This document shows positions 19,610-28,333 of a stretch of 64,000 nt of DNA, in pieces; positions within the stretch are counted from its first letter, which is position 1, and each line of letters starts with the position of its first letter. Source of the stretch: Pseudobutyrivibrio sp. 49 (lineage in GTDB: Bacteria > Bacillota > Clostridia > Lachnospirales > Lachnospiraceae); contig NZ_FNDP01000003.1 of NCBI RefSeq assembly GCF_900100545.1, positions 124,001 to 188,000 on the forward strand, in the 5' to 3' direction. A program made the translations under genes and the position numbers. The notes under the pieces were generated by a model. The model searched no databases and had not been told where the DNA came from. It saw nothing but the letters and a program-made list of their open reading frames with translations.

Positions 19610-20611
19610 ATGAAAAATTTGGAAATCGCATTATGCGACCTTGATTCAAATTATGTTTTAAAATTCGCCAGTCATTTAATGAGAAAGGCCAATGTGGGAG
19701 TTCATATTTTCACAGCTCCCGAGACATTTTATTCTGACGAGTCAGATTTTGATGTAGCCATTATGACGGAGGAGTTTGATGAAATATCGGGATTCCGTCC
19801 AAAGGGAATGATTGGGCACAAATATCTTCTTACAGAGGAACCTGGAATTATTTCAGAGAATGTCATCTATAAATATCAGGCTGTAAATATGATTTTTGAT
19901 GACATTACTGAATTAAAGGGTTCAATGAACGCTGTTAGTAAAAGAGATTCTAATGAAAAATCTAAGTTAATAGGGGTGTATTCTCCTATAAATCATGAAT
20001 TACAGTTGCCATTTTCTATGGCGCTGGGTCAGGCATACAGAACAGGTGGAAAGGTTCTGTTCGTAGATCTGGAGGAGATTTCTATAATGCCAAATCTTAT
20101 TGGCAGAAATTGTGAAAGAAATCTCATGGATCTTCTTTATATCTTAAACACTAACTCTGATGATATGGAAAAGAGTTTGTCCGAGTACGTGCGAAGCTTT
20201 ATGGGATTCGATTATATCGAACCCTTTTGGAATCCAAACGAAATCGGTGAAATCGACGAAGACACTTGGGATAGGTTCTTCGAGATGCTTGTGAAGACTG
20301 ATTATGACGTGGTGGTAGTTCTTTTTGGAAGAGCTATCAATGGATTTTCCAGATATCTTGAAAGATTAAATAAGCTCTTTGTATTAGGACGACCTGGAGA
20401 TTACTTCAAGAAGGGACAAGAGAACTTTTTGGATTATCTTGAGAGAATTCAGGCGAACTTATCTGTGGAAAATGTAATTCTTCCTATGTCAGCAGGAAAT
20501 CTTTCTGATGGTACATATCAGGTGGAAGAATTGCTTCAGGGAAATCTAGGAGTATTTGTAAAGAAATTAGTAAATATAAGTGGGAGAAATGGGTTAGAAA
20601 TTTATGGATAG
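19610..20611 (+). CDS. TadZ/CpaE-like pilus localisation protein with a degenerate P-loop
   Basis: A 333-residue protein with an N-terminal receiver-like region (LEIALCDLDSNYVLKFASHL to about residue 95) and a C-terminal MinD/ParA-like fold (LIGVYSPINHELQLPFSMAL, GGKVLFVDLEE, YDVVVVLFGRAI). The position of the Walker A lysines is occupied by SPINHELQLP, so ATP binding is probably lost or altered. TadZ proteins place the Tad machine at the pole or at focal sites. Its stop overlaps the TadA start by 8 nt. Confidence 0.75.
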   Translation: MKNLEIALCDLDSNYVLKFASHLMRKANVGVHIFTAPETFYSDESDFDVAIMTEEFDEISGFRPKGMIGHKYLLTEEPGIISENVIYKYQAVNMIFDDITELKGSMNAVSKRDSNEKSKLIGVYSPINHELQLPFSMALGQAYRTGGKVLFVDLEEISIMPNLIGRNCERNLMDLLYILNTNSDDMEKSLSEYVRSFMGFDYIEPFWNPNEIGEIDEDTWDRFFEMLVKTDYDVVVVLFGRAINGFSRYLERLNKLFVLGRPGDYFKKGQENFLDYLERIQANLSVENVILPMSAGNLSDGTYQVEELLQGNLGVFVKKLVNISGRNGLEIYG

Positions 20612-21812
20612 CATAGAAGAGCAGGTACGCTCAGAGGTAATGAATGAAATAGATTTATCCTATGACGTTACCGATGAAGAAATACTTCAGCTAATAAAAA
20701 ATAAAATCATGGAAAAATCTAAATTAGTACCAGTCTCTCTGGTCCAGCGTCAGACGATAGAAAATCATGTTTTCAATTCTCTTCGAAAGTTGGATGTGCT
20801 GGAAGATTTATTAGCTGATGAAGATATTACAGAAATAATGATTAATGGGCCAGATAATATTTTCATTGAAAAGAATGGACAGATTATTCATTCCAAGGAA
20901 AGATTTTCATCGGAGGAAAAGCTGAATGACATTATTCAGAGTATTGTGGCCGAAAGTAACAAGATCGTAAATGAATCAAATCCGATTGTTGATACAAGAC
21001 TGGAGGATGGTAGTCGTGTAAATATCGTACTAAAACCTGCAGCAGTAGATTACAGCATTCTTTCCATAAGAAAGTTCCCAAAGGAGCAAATGACTATGGA
21101 GCGTTTGAAAGGATTTGATTCTATCGACGATGAGCAAATTGAGTTTTTGAAAAAGCTTGTAGAAAGCGGATACAACATATTTGTATCTGGCGGTACAGGA
21201 AGCGGCAAGACATCGTTTCTAAATGCATTAGGAGAATTTATCCCTAAGGACGAGCGAGTAATAACTATAGAAGATTCTGCAGAGCTTCAGCTTAAGAACA
21301 TTGAAAATCTGGTTCGTCTTGAGGCCAGAAACGCAAATCTTGAGGGCAAAAATGAAATCAGCATAAGGGATTTGCTAAAGTCATCTCTTCGAATGAGACC
21401 AGATCGAATTGTGGTTGGAGAATGTCGAGGAGCGGAAGCCTTGGAGATGCTGCAGGCATTTAACACTGGACATGATGGGAGCCTTTCCACAGGACATAGT
21501 AATTCCTGCAAAGATATGCTCTCAAGACTTGAAACAATGGTGCTTATGGGCGCGGAAATACCGCTTCCTGCTATAAGACAGCAAATTGCATCAGGCATAG
21601 ATATTATTGTGCAGCTTGGAAGACTTAGAGACAAGAGCAGAAAGCTCATAGAAATATCAGAAGTAGAGGGCGTTGAAGCAGGAGAGATAAAGTTAAATCC
21701 TTTGTATAAGTTTAAGGAAATAGATGAAGAAAATGGAAGGATAGTTGGCCAATGGGAAAAGGTAGGCAGTTTAATTCATACAGAGAAATTAGTGGCAAGT
21801 GGAAAAGCATGA
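20604..21812 (+). CDS. TadA/CpaF-type pilus assembly ATPase
   Basis: A type II/IV secretion ATPase of 402 residues that powers Flp pilus assembly. It has the N-terminal helical region, Walker A GGTGSGKTSF near residue 196, the Asp box ITIEDSAELQL, Walker B RPDRIVVGECRGAEALEML, and the His box FNTGHDGSLSTGHSNS. All catalytic motifs are intact. It starts inside the TadZ gene end and its 3' end overlaps the TadB-like gene by about 61 nt. Confidence 0.93.
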   Translation: MDSIEEQVRSEVMNEIDLSYDVTDEEILQLIKNKIMEKSKLVPVSLVQRQTIENHVFNSLRKLDVLEDLLADEDITEIMINGPDNIFIEKNGQIIHSKERFSSEEKLNDIIQSIVAESNKIVNESNPIVDTRLEDGSRVNIVLKPAAVDYSILSIRKFPKEQMTMERLKGFDSIDDEQIEFLKKLVESGYNIFVSGGTGSGKTSFLNALGEFIPKDERVITIEDSAELQLKNIENLVRLEARNANLEGKNEISIRDLLKSSLRMRPDRIVVGECRGAEALEMLQAFNTGHDGSLSTGHSNSCKDMLSRLETMVLMGAEIPLPAIRQQIASGIDIIVQLGRLRDKSRKLIEISEVEGVEAGEIKLNPLYKFKEIDEENGRIVGQWEKVGSLIHTEKLVASGKA

Positions 21813-22507
21813 TGACCTTGGCGCAAGGGATAGGAATAACCTTTGTGGTTGCTTTCCTGTTTTACAAATCAATTGCAGGATTATTAGCAGGGATACTGAT
21901 AATTCCTTTTTGGCTAAGGCTAAAAAAAGAAGAAAAAAGGGTTCAATACCAAGCTCAGATGGAAAGTGAGTATAAGGAATATATGATGTTAATTGTAGCT
22001 AGCTTGCAGACTGGATATTCACTTGAAAGAGCTTTAAATCAAGCAGAAGCTGAGCTGAAAAAATTATATCCTCAAGGTTCAATTCTGTTGGCGTCTGTCC
22101 ACATTATGAATCAGAAAATTACTATGAATGTTCAGGTAGAAAAGGCCTTTGATGAATTTGCTAAGACAACCGGTCTAGAAGAGGCAGCAAGTCTGTCTGA
22201 AATTATTTCCTTTGCAAAAAGATGTGGCGGTGATTATGGTCGTCACATCAGAGAAACAGCGATGAAGATAGAAGATAACATTTCTGTGAAGCAGGAAATA
22301 GAGACAATCACCACTGAGAAAAGGCTTGAGCTTAAGGTAATGTGTGTGATGCCAATGCTAATTCTGGCATATATTTCACTGACATCAGCAAGTTTTATAG
22401 CACCACTTTATGGAAATATAGTGGGAGTTGGATTGATGAGCGGGTGTCTTATTTTATATGGAATCTTGATTGTAATTGGAAGAAAAATAATAGATATAAA
22501 GGTCTGA
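21752..22507 (+). CDS. TadB-like type II secretion F-domain membrane protein
   Basis: A 251-residue inner-membrane platform protein with two N-terminal helices (ITFVVAFLFYKSIAGLLAGILI), a cytoplasmic F domain (LIVASLQTGYSLERALNQAE, AFDEFAKTTGLEEAASLSEIISFAKRCGG by its core GLEEAA) and two C-terminal helices. The ATG at 21752 is preferred because the basic Tyr-containing N-terminus (FNSYREISGKWK) is typical of clostridial homologues; an alternative ATG at 21809 would form an ATGA overlap with tadA. Confidence 0.85.
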   Translation: MGKGRQFNSYREISGKWKSMMTLAQGIGITFVVAFLFYKSIAGLLAGILIIPFWLRLKKEEKRVQYQAQMESEYKEYMMLIVASLQTGYSLERALNQAEAELKKLYPQGSILLASVHIMNQKITMNVQVEKAFDEFAKTTGLEEAASLSEIISFAKRCGGDYGRHIRETAMKIEDNISVKQEIETITTEKRLELKVMCVMPMLILAYISLTSASFIAPLYGNIVGVGLMSGCLILYGILIVIGRKIIDIKV

Positions 22508-22535
22508 AGTAATTGATTATGGGAGGCGGGATGCT

Positions 22536-23762
22536 TTGCTAAAAAGTCATGATTTAACGAAGAAAAATTTAATGGAGATAGTCTTGGTCACAACTATATT
22601 GGGACTGGGAATACTTGTATATGACTTCGTAAATACGAATATTAATTTTAACGGAGTTATAAAAAGAAATGAAGCAGGCGCAGGGAGTATTTCAGAGAAT
22701 TTAGAGTTGGAGTTTTCAGACCATAGGCAGGAATATGAAGTAGAGGTGTCTGAACAGAAGCTATCTGAAAAGGAGATAGAAAAGAACTTTGATAGGGCTA
22801 TAAGAGAAATCGAGGACTCCTATCTTGGAGAAAATAGATCTGCCAATAATGTCACATACGATTTGATTCTTGAAACAGCATATGTGGATGGTTTGATTGA
22901 GGCCAGCTGGAAAACATCACCCTATGGAATTATTTCGAGGGATGGAAAGTTAAGAGCAGAAAACATTCCTGAAGACGGTGAAATAGTTGACCTGCAATGC
23001 ACACTCTATTATGAGGATTGTGAGCGATACTATAGTTTTTCTGTAGTGGTCAATTGCAAGAGTATGGATACAGTTGAAGGAAAGCTTGAGGCGATTAATA
23101 GAAGAGTAAAAGAAATCGACGAAAGTACCCGAGAGAGTGAAATCTATAAGCTGCCAGGAGAAATAGCTGGAGAAAAGCTTGAGTGGAAGAAAAAGATGAA
23201 TTATAGGGGATTACAGATAATTCTCCTAGGTTTGATTACGGTAGCTGTTTTGATTATTGGAAAAAAGCATGATGAGAAGAAGGCTAAAGCACTGCGCATA
23301 GAGGAATTGGAAAGAGATTACCCTCAGATTGTCAGTCAGTTGTCGATACTTATGGGTGCCGGAATGAGTTTTAGAAAAGCACTTGAGAGAATCACCAAAA
23401 AGTATATGCAGGACATTAATGACGGAGCGTCACAAAAAGCGGGTTACGAGGAAATCTTGAAAACATGTAGAAAAATAAGCGATGGCAAAGGTGAAATACA
23501 GGCTCTTGAGGAGCTTGGAAAAACCTGTGAGTGTAAAGAATATAGAAAGCTATCTATGTTGCTTGTTCAAAACCTGAGAAAAGGATCACGGGATTTGTTG
23601 GATACTCTGGAAAAAGAGGAAAAATATGCTTTTGAAATGAGAAAACAACGAGCTGTAAGAGCCGGTGAAGTAGCATCTACAAAGCTGTTACTACCTATGG
23701 CAGGAATGCTTTTTATAGTGATAGTTATCCTGGTTGTGCCAGCGATAATGCAAATTAATTAG
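22536..23762 (+). CDS. TadC-like membrane protein with an N-terminal extracytoplasmic insert
   Basis: A 408-residue protein. After an N-terminal membrane helix (IVLVTTILGLGILVYDFV) comes a predicted outside domain of ~180 residues, then a helix (GLQIILLGLITVAVLII), an F-type domain (YPQIVSQLSILMGAGMSFRKAL, QNLRKGSRDLLDTLEKE) and a final helix. The C-terminal half matches TadC of Flp systems; the large outside insert is unusual against proteobacterial TadC. The start is TTG 22536, 9 nt after GGAGG; the ATG at 22531 runs into a stop at once. Confidence 0.8.
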   Translation: MLKSHDLTKKNLMEIVLVTTILGLGILVYDFVNTNINFNGVIKRNEAGAGSISENLELEFSDHRQEYEVEVSEQKLSEKEIEKNFDRAIREIEDSYLGENRSANNVTYDLILETAYVDGLIEASWKTSPYGIISRDGKLRAENIPEDGEIVDLQCTLYYEDCERYYSFSVVVNCKSMDTVEGKLEAINRRVKEIDESTRESEIYKLPGEIAGEKLEWKKKMNYRGLQIILLGLITVAVLIIGKKHDEKKAKALRIEELERDYPQIVSQLSILMGAGMSFRKALERITKKYMQDINDGASQKAGYEEILKTCRKISDGKGEIQALEELGKTCECKEYRKLSMLLVQNLRKGSRDLLDTLEKEEKYAFEMRKQRAVRAGEVASTKLLLPMAGMLFIVIVILVVPAIMQIN

Positions 23763-23783
23763 TAAAACGAAAAGAGGAAGAAA

Positions 23784-23975
23784 ATGAAGAATTTAATGAT
23801 AAACGCAAAAAATAGAATACAGGAATTTTGGAAGGAAGAGGATGGAATCGGAACAGTGGAGATGATTCTGATTCTGGTTGTATTAATTGGTATCGTCCTT
23901 ATCTTTAAAGACAATTTAAATGATTTAGTAGAGAGCCTGTTTAAGACAATTAATTCACAGGCGAAAAGAGTATAG
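23784..23975 (+). CDS. Flp-type prepilin
   Basis: A 63-residue prepilin. A charged leader ends in EEDG, followed by IGTVEMILILVVLIGIVLIF, so the cleavage site is after the Gly and Glu is at mature position 5, as in Flp/class III pilins. It should be cut by an A24 peptidase encoded in the same locus and assembled by the TadA/B/C machine. The stop TAG shares its last base with the next gene's GTG. Confidence 0.88.
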   Translation: MKNLMINAKNRIQEFWKEEDGIGTVEMILILVVLIGIVLIFKDNLNDLVESLFKTINSQAKRV

Positions 23976-25474
23976 TGGCTAAAGGCTCAGTGTCTGTGTT
24001 TTTCACGTTCATACTGGTTTCTGTTATGTGTCTGATTTTTACCATGAGTGAATGCATAAGATTTTATGAGATGCAAAGCTTTGCGCAGGAATACACAGAT
24101 ATAGCAGTTGAAAGTACATTTTCAGAATATAATGCCTATCTTTGGACAAATTATAAGATTTTGGCAGTGGATTTAGGCTATGGTTCTTCTTTGAAAGGTC
24201 CTGAGAATATGGAAGAAAAAACACTGGATTATTGTAAGTATAATGCAGATGTTTCTGATGGATTCAATTATGCAAGATTATTTGCAGAAAGCTGCACAGT
24301 AAATAAGTATGCGTTTCTTACTGATAAGAATGGTGAAGGAGTTATCGGTCTTGGTGTACAGGCTGCAAAGGATGGCATGGCTGGTCAAGTTGTAGATGGA
24401 ATTCAAAATCATATTGATACCGTAAATGGTATTGAAAAAATACCAGTAGAAGAAAAGGTTAAAAGCGGAAAGAGTTCTTTAGACAATGCAAAAGCAGAGT
24501 TGGCAGAAAAGAGACGTGCAGCAGCAGAGGATGATAACCCGGACACGAACCCAGATGATTACCCAGAGCCCGAAGAAGTGGAAGACAATCCGCTAGAAGC
24601 CTTTGATATTTTGAAGGAATCATTTTCAAAGGGAGTTTTGGCTACAGTAACAAATGCGGAAAAACTATCTGACGTAAGTGTGAGTCTTGAAAAAATGCCT
24701 TCTCATCGACAGTTGTCTAAAGGGAATTTGGATTTTGAAGAAGGTGTGAGTTTAGTGGATAAGGCGCTGTTTCTTGATTATCTGATAACAAATTACAGCT
24801 ATTTTGGTCATGATCTAGAGCACGATGGTTTGAATTACGAGGTTGAATATCTTCTTTCGGGTAAAGAGACTGACCCGCAGTGTTTGGCTTCTGTTGTGGA
24901 GCAGCTTCTTCTTGTGAGAGAAGGGGCAAACTTTATAACTATCCAAACAACTCGTGAGTTAAATACACAGGCGCTATCAATGGCCGAGGCATTGGCAGGT
25001 TTTACAGGAAATCCAGTTATTATTGAGGCTGTTTACAATGCAGTGATTGGTGCATGGGCATATGCAGAAGCTACACTTGATGTTCGACTGCTTTTGAATG
25101 GTGGAAAAATAGCACCTATAAAAAATCTTACTCAGTGGACAACAGACCTTTGGCATTTATCAAATGTTTGTAATATCAATTTTAAAGCCCGTGATTGTGG
25201 AGAAGGAACAGGATATAAGGAGTATCTTATAGGATTTCTCGCACTTAGGACCAACGAAAAACTGGCAACTAGAGCGCTGGATATAATGGAGAACGCGCTA
25301 AATTCAACTGATGATTACAAGGATGTAAAAGTAGACAATATGGTTTGGGCGGCAGATATAGAAATGACATATTCAGCCAAAGAAATGTTTTTGTCGTTAT
25401 TTGAAAGAGAAAGTGAAAGTAAAGGCGAAATAGGTCAGTACTATTTTGCTAGAAACAAATTTATTTCCTACTAG
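23975..25474 (+). CDS. DUF5702-like Tad-locus exported protein
   Basis: A 499-residue protein with one N-terminal hydrophobic segment (VSVFFTFILVSVMCLIFTMS) followed by the DUF5702-like region EYTDIAVESTFSEYNAYLW and LAVDLGYGSS. A charged linker (AEKRRAAAEDDNPDTNPDD, EPEEVEDN) splits the outside part, which ends in an alpha/beta-looking domain. The GTG start overlaps the pilin stop by one base. Such proteins recur in clostridial Tad loci and are thought to be TadE/TadG-like surface subunits; that role is inferred. Confidence 0.7.
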   Translation: MAKGSVSVFFTFILVSVMCLIFTMSECIRFYEMQSFAQEYTDIAVESTFSEYNAYLWTNYKILAVDLGYGSSLKGPENMEEKTLDYCKYNADVSDGFNYARLFAESCTVNKYAFLTDKNGEGVIGLGVQAAKDGMAGQVVDGIQNHIDTVNGIEKIPVEEKVKSGKSSLDNAKAELAEKRRAAAEDDNPDTNPDDYPEPEEVEDNPLEAFDILKESFSKGVLATVTNAEKLSDVSVSLEKMPSHRQLSKGNLDFEEGVSLVDKALFLDYLITNYSYFGHDLEHDGLNYEVEYLLSGKETDPQCLASVVEQLLLVREGANFITIQTTRELNTQALSMAEALAGFTGNPVIIEAVYNAVIGAWAYAEATLDVRLLLNGGKIAPIKNLTQWTTDLWHLSNVCNINFKARDCGEGTGYKEYLIGFLALRTNEKLATRALDIMENALNSTDDYKDVKVDNMVWAADIEMTYSAKEMFLSLFERESESKGEIGQYYFARNKFISY

Positions 25475-25500
25475 GACATATAGGAAGGAGGTGTAAATAG

Positions 25501-26439
25501 GTGTCTCTATGTAACTATCAACCCTTCTTGGATAATGAACCCAATATTCAAGGTCAACCTATTTCCCATGAGAAAAATAGCGCTATGCACCAGCGTACAA
25601 AAAAAGAGATGCCTTTTTATGCCTCCTTTTATAAGGCGAGCTATACCATTGAGGCGGCGGTGATTTTACCGTTGTTTATTACATTGATGGTTTTTGGAAT
25701 GTTTATTTTCAGAATGCTACAGGTTCAGTCAGGAGTGCAGCAGTCTATTGATGCAGCTAGCAGAAGGATGGCTGTGACTCTGGGAAATATGGCAAATAAT
25801 GGCGAATCAGATAAGGATGTGGATGCATCCTCGGAGGAGCCAACTCTTACAGGTGAATTGTCAGAGGCAGGGTTGTTGATAGCAACCATATCTTTAGCGG
25901 GAGTTGAGATTGCGGAGCACAAAGTTCCCATTGAATATATTGATGGTGGAGTGGCTGGCTTTGATTTTTTAGAATCATCAGTAGAGGGAAATTATATAGA
26001 TCTTAAGGTGAATTATGATATGACATTTCCTATAGGACTTTTGGGTAATTACACTTATGAGGTAACCCAGCGTGCAAGGTGTAGGAAATGGGTTGGATAT
26101 GATAAAGCAGAGAATACTATCGATGCCCAGTATGTGTATATCACTGAAAAAGGAGAGGCTTATCACAGGAATTATATGTGCACATATTTAAATCCGAAAG
26201 TCAGGCGTTTACCAGCCGAGGATTTAGATTCTGCAAGAAATAAAAGTGGTGGAATTTATTATCAGTGTCATAAATGTAAAGGTACAAAAGCTGGTGGTTT
26301 TTTGTATGTAACAGAGTATGGAACTGCATGGCATACAGATGTTAATTGTAAAGAAATAAAACATAACATTAGAAAAGTCTTATACGAAGAAGTTAAGAAT
26401 ACAATGAGGCCTTGTAGTAAATGTACAGGTGAGCATTAG
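25501..26439 (+). CDS. TadE-like pseudopilin with two C-terminal Cys/His modules
   Basis: A 312-residue protein. A pseudopilin-like helix lies near residues 45-75 (ASYTIEAAVILPLFITLMVF, with Glu as in TadE). The C-terminus has two related modules, YITEKGEAYHRNYMC with QCHKCKG, and YVTEYGTAWHTDVNC with RPCSKC, each of the form H-x3/4-C ... C-x2-C, which suggests zinc binding. The GTG start is 7 nt after AAGGAGGTG. The N-terminal 45 residues before the helix are unusually long for a prepilin leader. It lies between the DUF5702 gene and the second peptidase gene. Confidence 0.7.
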   Translation: MSLCNYQPFLDNEPNIQGQPISHEKNSAMHQRTKKEMPFYASFYKASYTIEAAVILPLFITLMVFGMFIFRMLQVQSGVQQSIDAASRRMAVTLGNMANNGESDKDVDASSEEPTLTGELSEAGLLIATISLAGVEIAEHKVPIEYIDGGVAGFDFLESSVEGNYIDLKVNYDMTFPIGLLGNYTYEVTQRARCRKWVGYDKAENTIDAQYVYITEKGEAYHRNYMCTYLNPKVRRLPAEDLDSARNKSGGIYYQCHKCKGTKAGGFLYVTEYGTAWHTDVNCKEIKHNIRKVLYEEVKNTMRPCSKCTGEH

Positions 26440-26449
26440 AGGAAAAATG

Positions 26450-26893
26450 ATGGAAGCATTTGGATTAGTGTGTTTGTATACTCTTACGGCCTATGATGAT
26501 TTAAGGGAAAGACAGGTAAGGGTAATTGAGATAATAATATTTGGAATAATAGGAATCCTTATAAATATGTTTTGTAAAAGTCACTCCCTATCAAGTGTTT
26601 TTGGTGGAGTCGCGATTGGATGTCTAGTGTTGATATTCAGTTATTTGTCAAAAGAAAAAATAGGTAAGGGTGATGCATTATTAATAATTATTACTGGCAT
26701 ATATCTAGGATTCAGGGGAACGCTAACACTTTTATGGATTAGCTCAATTCTCGCAGCTGTTGTAGGGACAATATTGGTTAAAAAGTATCAGGCAAAAAAG
26801 GATATGGAGTTACCCTTTGTACCATTTTTATTGATGGGTTATCTACTGATCATTTCGCTGGAAAAACTTGGAGGTATAGCAGTATGTGGTTAA
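26450..26893 (+). CDS. A24-family prepilin peptidase, second copy
   Basis: About 147 residues with the catalytic pair YDDLRERQVRV and GKGDALLI, and five hydrophobic helices. The ATG at 26450 is 7 nt after AGAGG; an upstream GTG at 26429 and an ATG at 26447 are in frame. It is distinct in sequence from the copy at 19.16 kb, so the locus may split the processing of Flp and TadE-like substrates between two enzymes. It overlaps the next gene by 10 nt. Confidence 0.8.
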   Translation: MEAFGLVCLYTLTAYDDLRERQVRVIEIIIFGIIGILINMFCKSHSLSSVFGGVAIGCLVLIFSYLSKEKIGKGDALLIIITGIYLGFRGTLTLLWISSILAAVVGTILVKKYQAKKDMELPFVPFLLMGYLLIISLEKLGGIAVCG

Positions 26894-27096
26894 AGCTAAA
26901 AGGTAGTTATACCGTTGAAGCAGCGTATATTTTCAGTTTTTGTATTTTGATAGTAGGTATGGCAATCGGCATTGCTTTTGACTTATTTTATGAAGCCCTT
27001 GAATATGTCAGGTATGAGCCAGATGGTTTTGACGCTGTGAGCCTGTTTAGAACGAAGGAAGGAGTTGTTGGCGTGATTCATGCCATATTTGATTAG
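26884..27096 (+). CDS. Short TadE-like pseudopilin
   Basis: A 70-residue protein with a prepilin-type segment LKGSYTVEAAYIFSFCILIV, with Gly-Ser before the helix and Glu at about mature position 5, then a short outside tail (YEPDGFDAVSLFRTKEG). It starts within the end of the peptidase gene. It is likely a minor pilin. There is no clear ribosome site, so coupling to the upstream gene is likely. Confidence 0.65.
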   Translation: MWLKLKGSYTVEAAYIFSFCILIVGMAIGIAFDLFYEALEYVRYEPDGFDAVSLFRTKEGVVGVIHAIFD

Positions 27097-27102
27097 TGAA
27101 TT

Positions 27103-28227
27103 ATGGAAATTAATTATATGCGACAGCATGATAAAAGTTTCATGGTACTGGAAGTGGCAGAAGCTTCTTCTGGATATGAAGAAAGAATGATAGAGGAAAA
27201 TAATATTTCAGCACTTCTGAAATTTTCAAAAGTAAAGGTGAATGGAGTGCAGCAGTATAACTATTGCATCAGCAGAATGGAAAATTTAGAGGATTTTCTT
27301 GAGGCTAGAGATCTCACCTTGGATGTATTTAGAAGACTGATTCTAAATATCAAGCTGGCTTATGAAGAAATTAGTAAATATCTAATAGAGGAAAGTCATA
27401 TTTTTCTTAGCAAGGAGACAGTTTTTCTGGAAAAATCAAACGACAGTTTTAAGGTTAGCCTTTGTTACTATCCTTGTGATATAGGAGGTGTACAGCAGCA
27501 GTTTCGTGCACTTATGGAATACTTTTTAAAGCTTGTACCAAGTGATAATCGAGAGCTTGCAGAGTACATATACAATGCATATGACTTATGCTTGAAGAAT
27601 GATTTCACCTTTGAAGAAATATTAGATAGCCTTCAGGAGAAAGAGCCTGAAAGTGAGATACATCTTGAAAGGATTGATCCATATGCTTTTGATGATAATC
27701 AAGAGGATGAATTTTTACAGGAAGAGTTTGTTACGCAGGGAGAAAATTTATCAGAATTATTTGATATAGATAATAGGGAGAAATCTAATAGATTTACAGG
27801 GCTTTTTGACTCTGTAAAAAGCTTTTTAAGTACAAGAATTCAGTTCAAAGATGAATATGAAAGTGTTGGGGAGGATTTCATAATTGATCCTGATTATGAG
27901 CTGGAGGAACGAACAGTTTTATTATCTGATGTAAAGCCTACTGGGAAGCTTGTATACGACGGGCAGAACCAGGAGGATGATTTTCTCGTGAATAAAGATG
28001 TATTTAGAATTGGCAGTGGTAAAAATAATGATGCGGTTTTACGTGAGCGAACTGTTAGCAGTAATCATGCCAAAATTATTAGGGAGGGGGATGATTTTTA
28101 CCTATCAGATTTGAATTCCACTAATCAGACCTACCTGAATAATGAGCCATTAGTTTATAAAATCCCTAGAAAACTGAAGATAATGGATAAAATAAGCTTT
28201 GCAAATGTTAATTATATTTTTCAGTAA
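27103..28227 (+). CDS. DUF6382-like protein with a C-terminal FHA domain
   Basis: A 374-residue cytosolic protein. The N-terminal ~185 residues resemble DUF6382 (SFMVLEVAEASSGYEERMIE, then LEDFLEARDLTLDVFRRLIL). After an acidic linker the C-terminal ~90 residues form an FHA phosphothreonine-binding domain: FRIGSGKNNDAVLRERTVSSNHAKI and LSDLNSTNQTYLN show the GR/S-N-D, SSNHA and NSTN-T-N landmarks. It closes the Tad locus and may link pilus assembly to Ser/Thr phosphorylation; no kinase gene is visible here. Confidence 0.8.
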   Translation: MEINYMRQHDKSFMVLEVAEASSGYEERMIEENNISALLKFSKVKVNGVQQYNYCISRMENLEDFLEARDLTLDVFRRLILNIKLAYEEISKYLIEESHIFLSKETVFLEKSNDSFKVSLCYYPCDIGGVQQQFRALMEYFLKLVPSDNRELAEYIYNAYDLCLKNDFTFEEILDSLQEKEPESEIHLERIDPYAFDDNQEDEFLQEEFVTQGENLSELFDIDNREKSNRFTGLFDSVKSFLSTRIQFKDEYESVGEDFIIDPDYELEERTVLLSDVKPTGKLVYDGQNQEDDFLVNKDVFRIGSGKNNDAVLRERTVSSNHAKIIREGDDFYLSDLNSTNQTYLNNEPLVYKIPRKLKIMDKISFANVNYIFQ

Positions 28228-28246
28228 AGCGATGTTCATCAAATCA

Positions 28247-28275
28247 TTGAGAAACTAGCCTTTTTCTGTTAAAAT
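28247..28275 (+). promoter_or_regulatory. Probable sigma-A promoter of secA
   Basis: TTGAGA, 17-nt spacer, TAAAAT, ending about 58 nt before the secA start. It lies in the 106-nt gap after the Tad locus. Confidence 0.65.
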
Positions 28276-28333
28276 AGATGCAGTTTGTGGGATTTTATAA
28301 CCTTAAATCCCTTAGGTTAGGAGATTAGATGTA

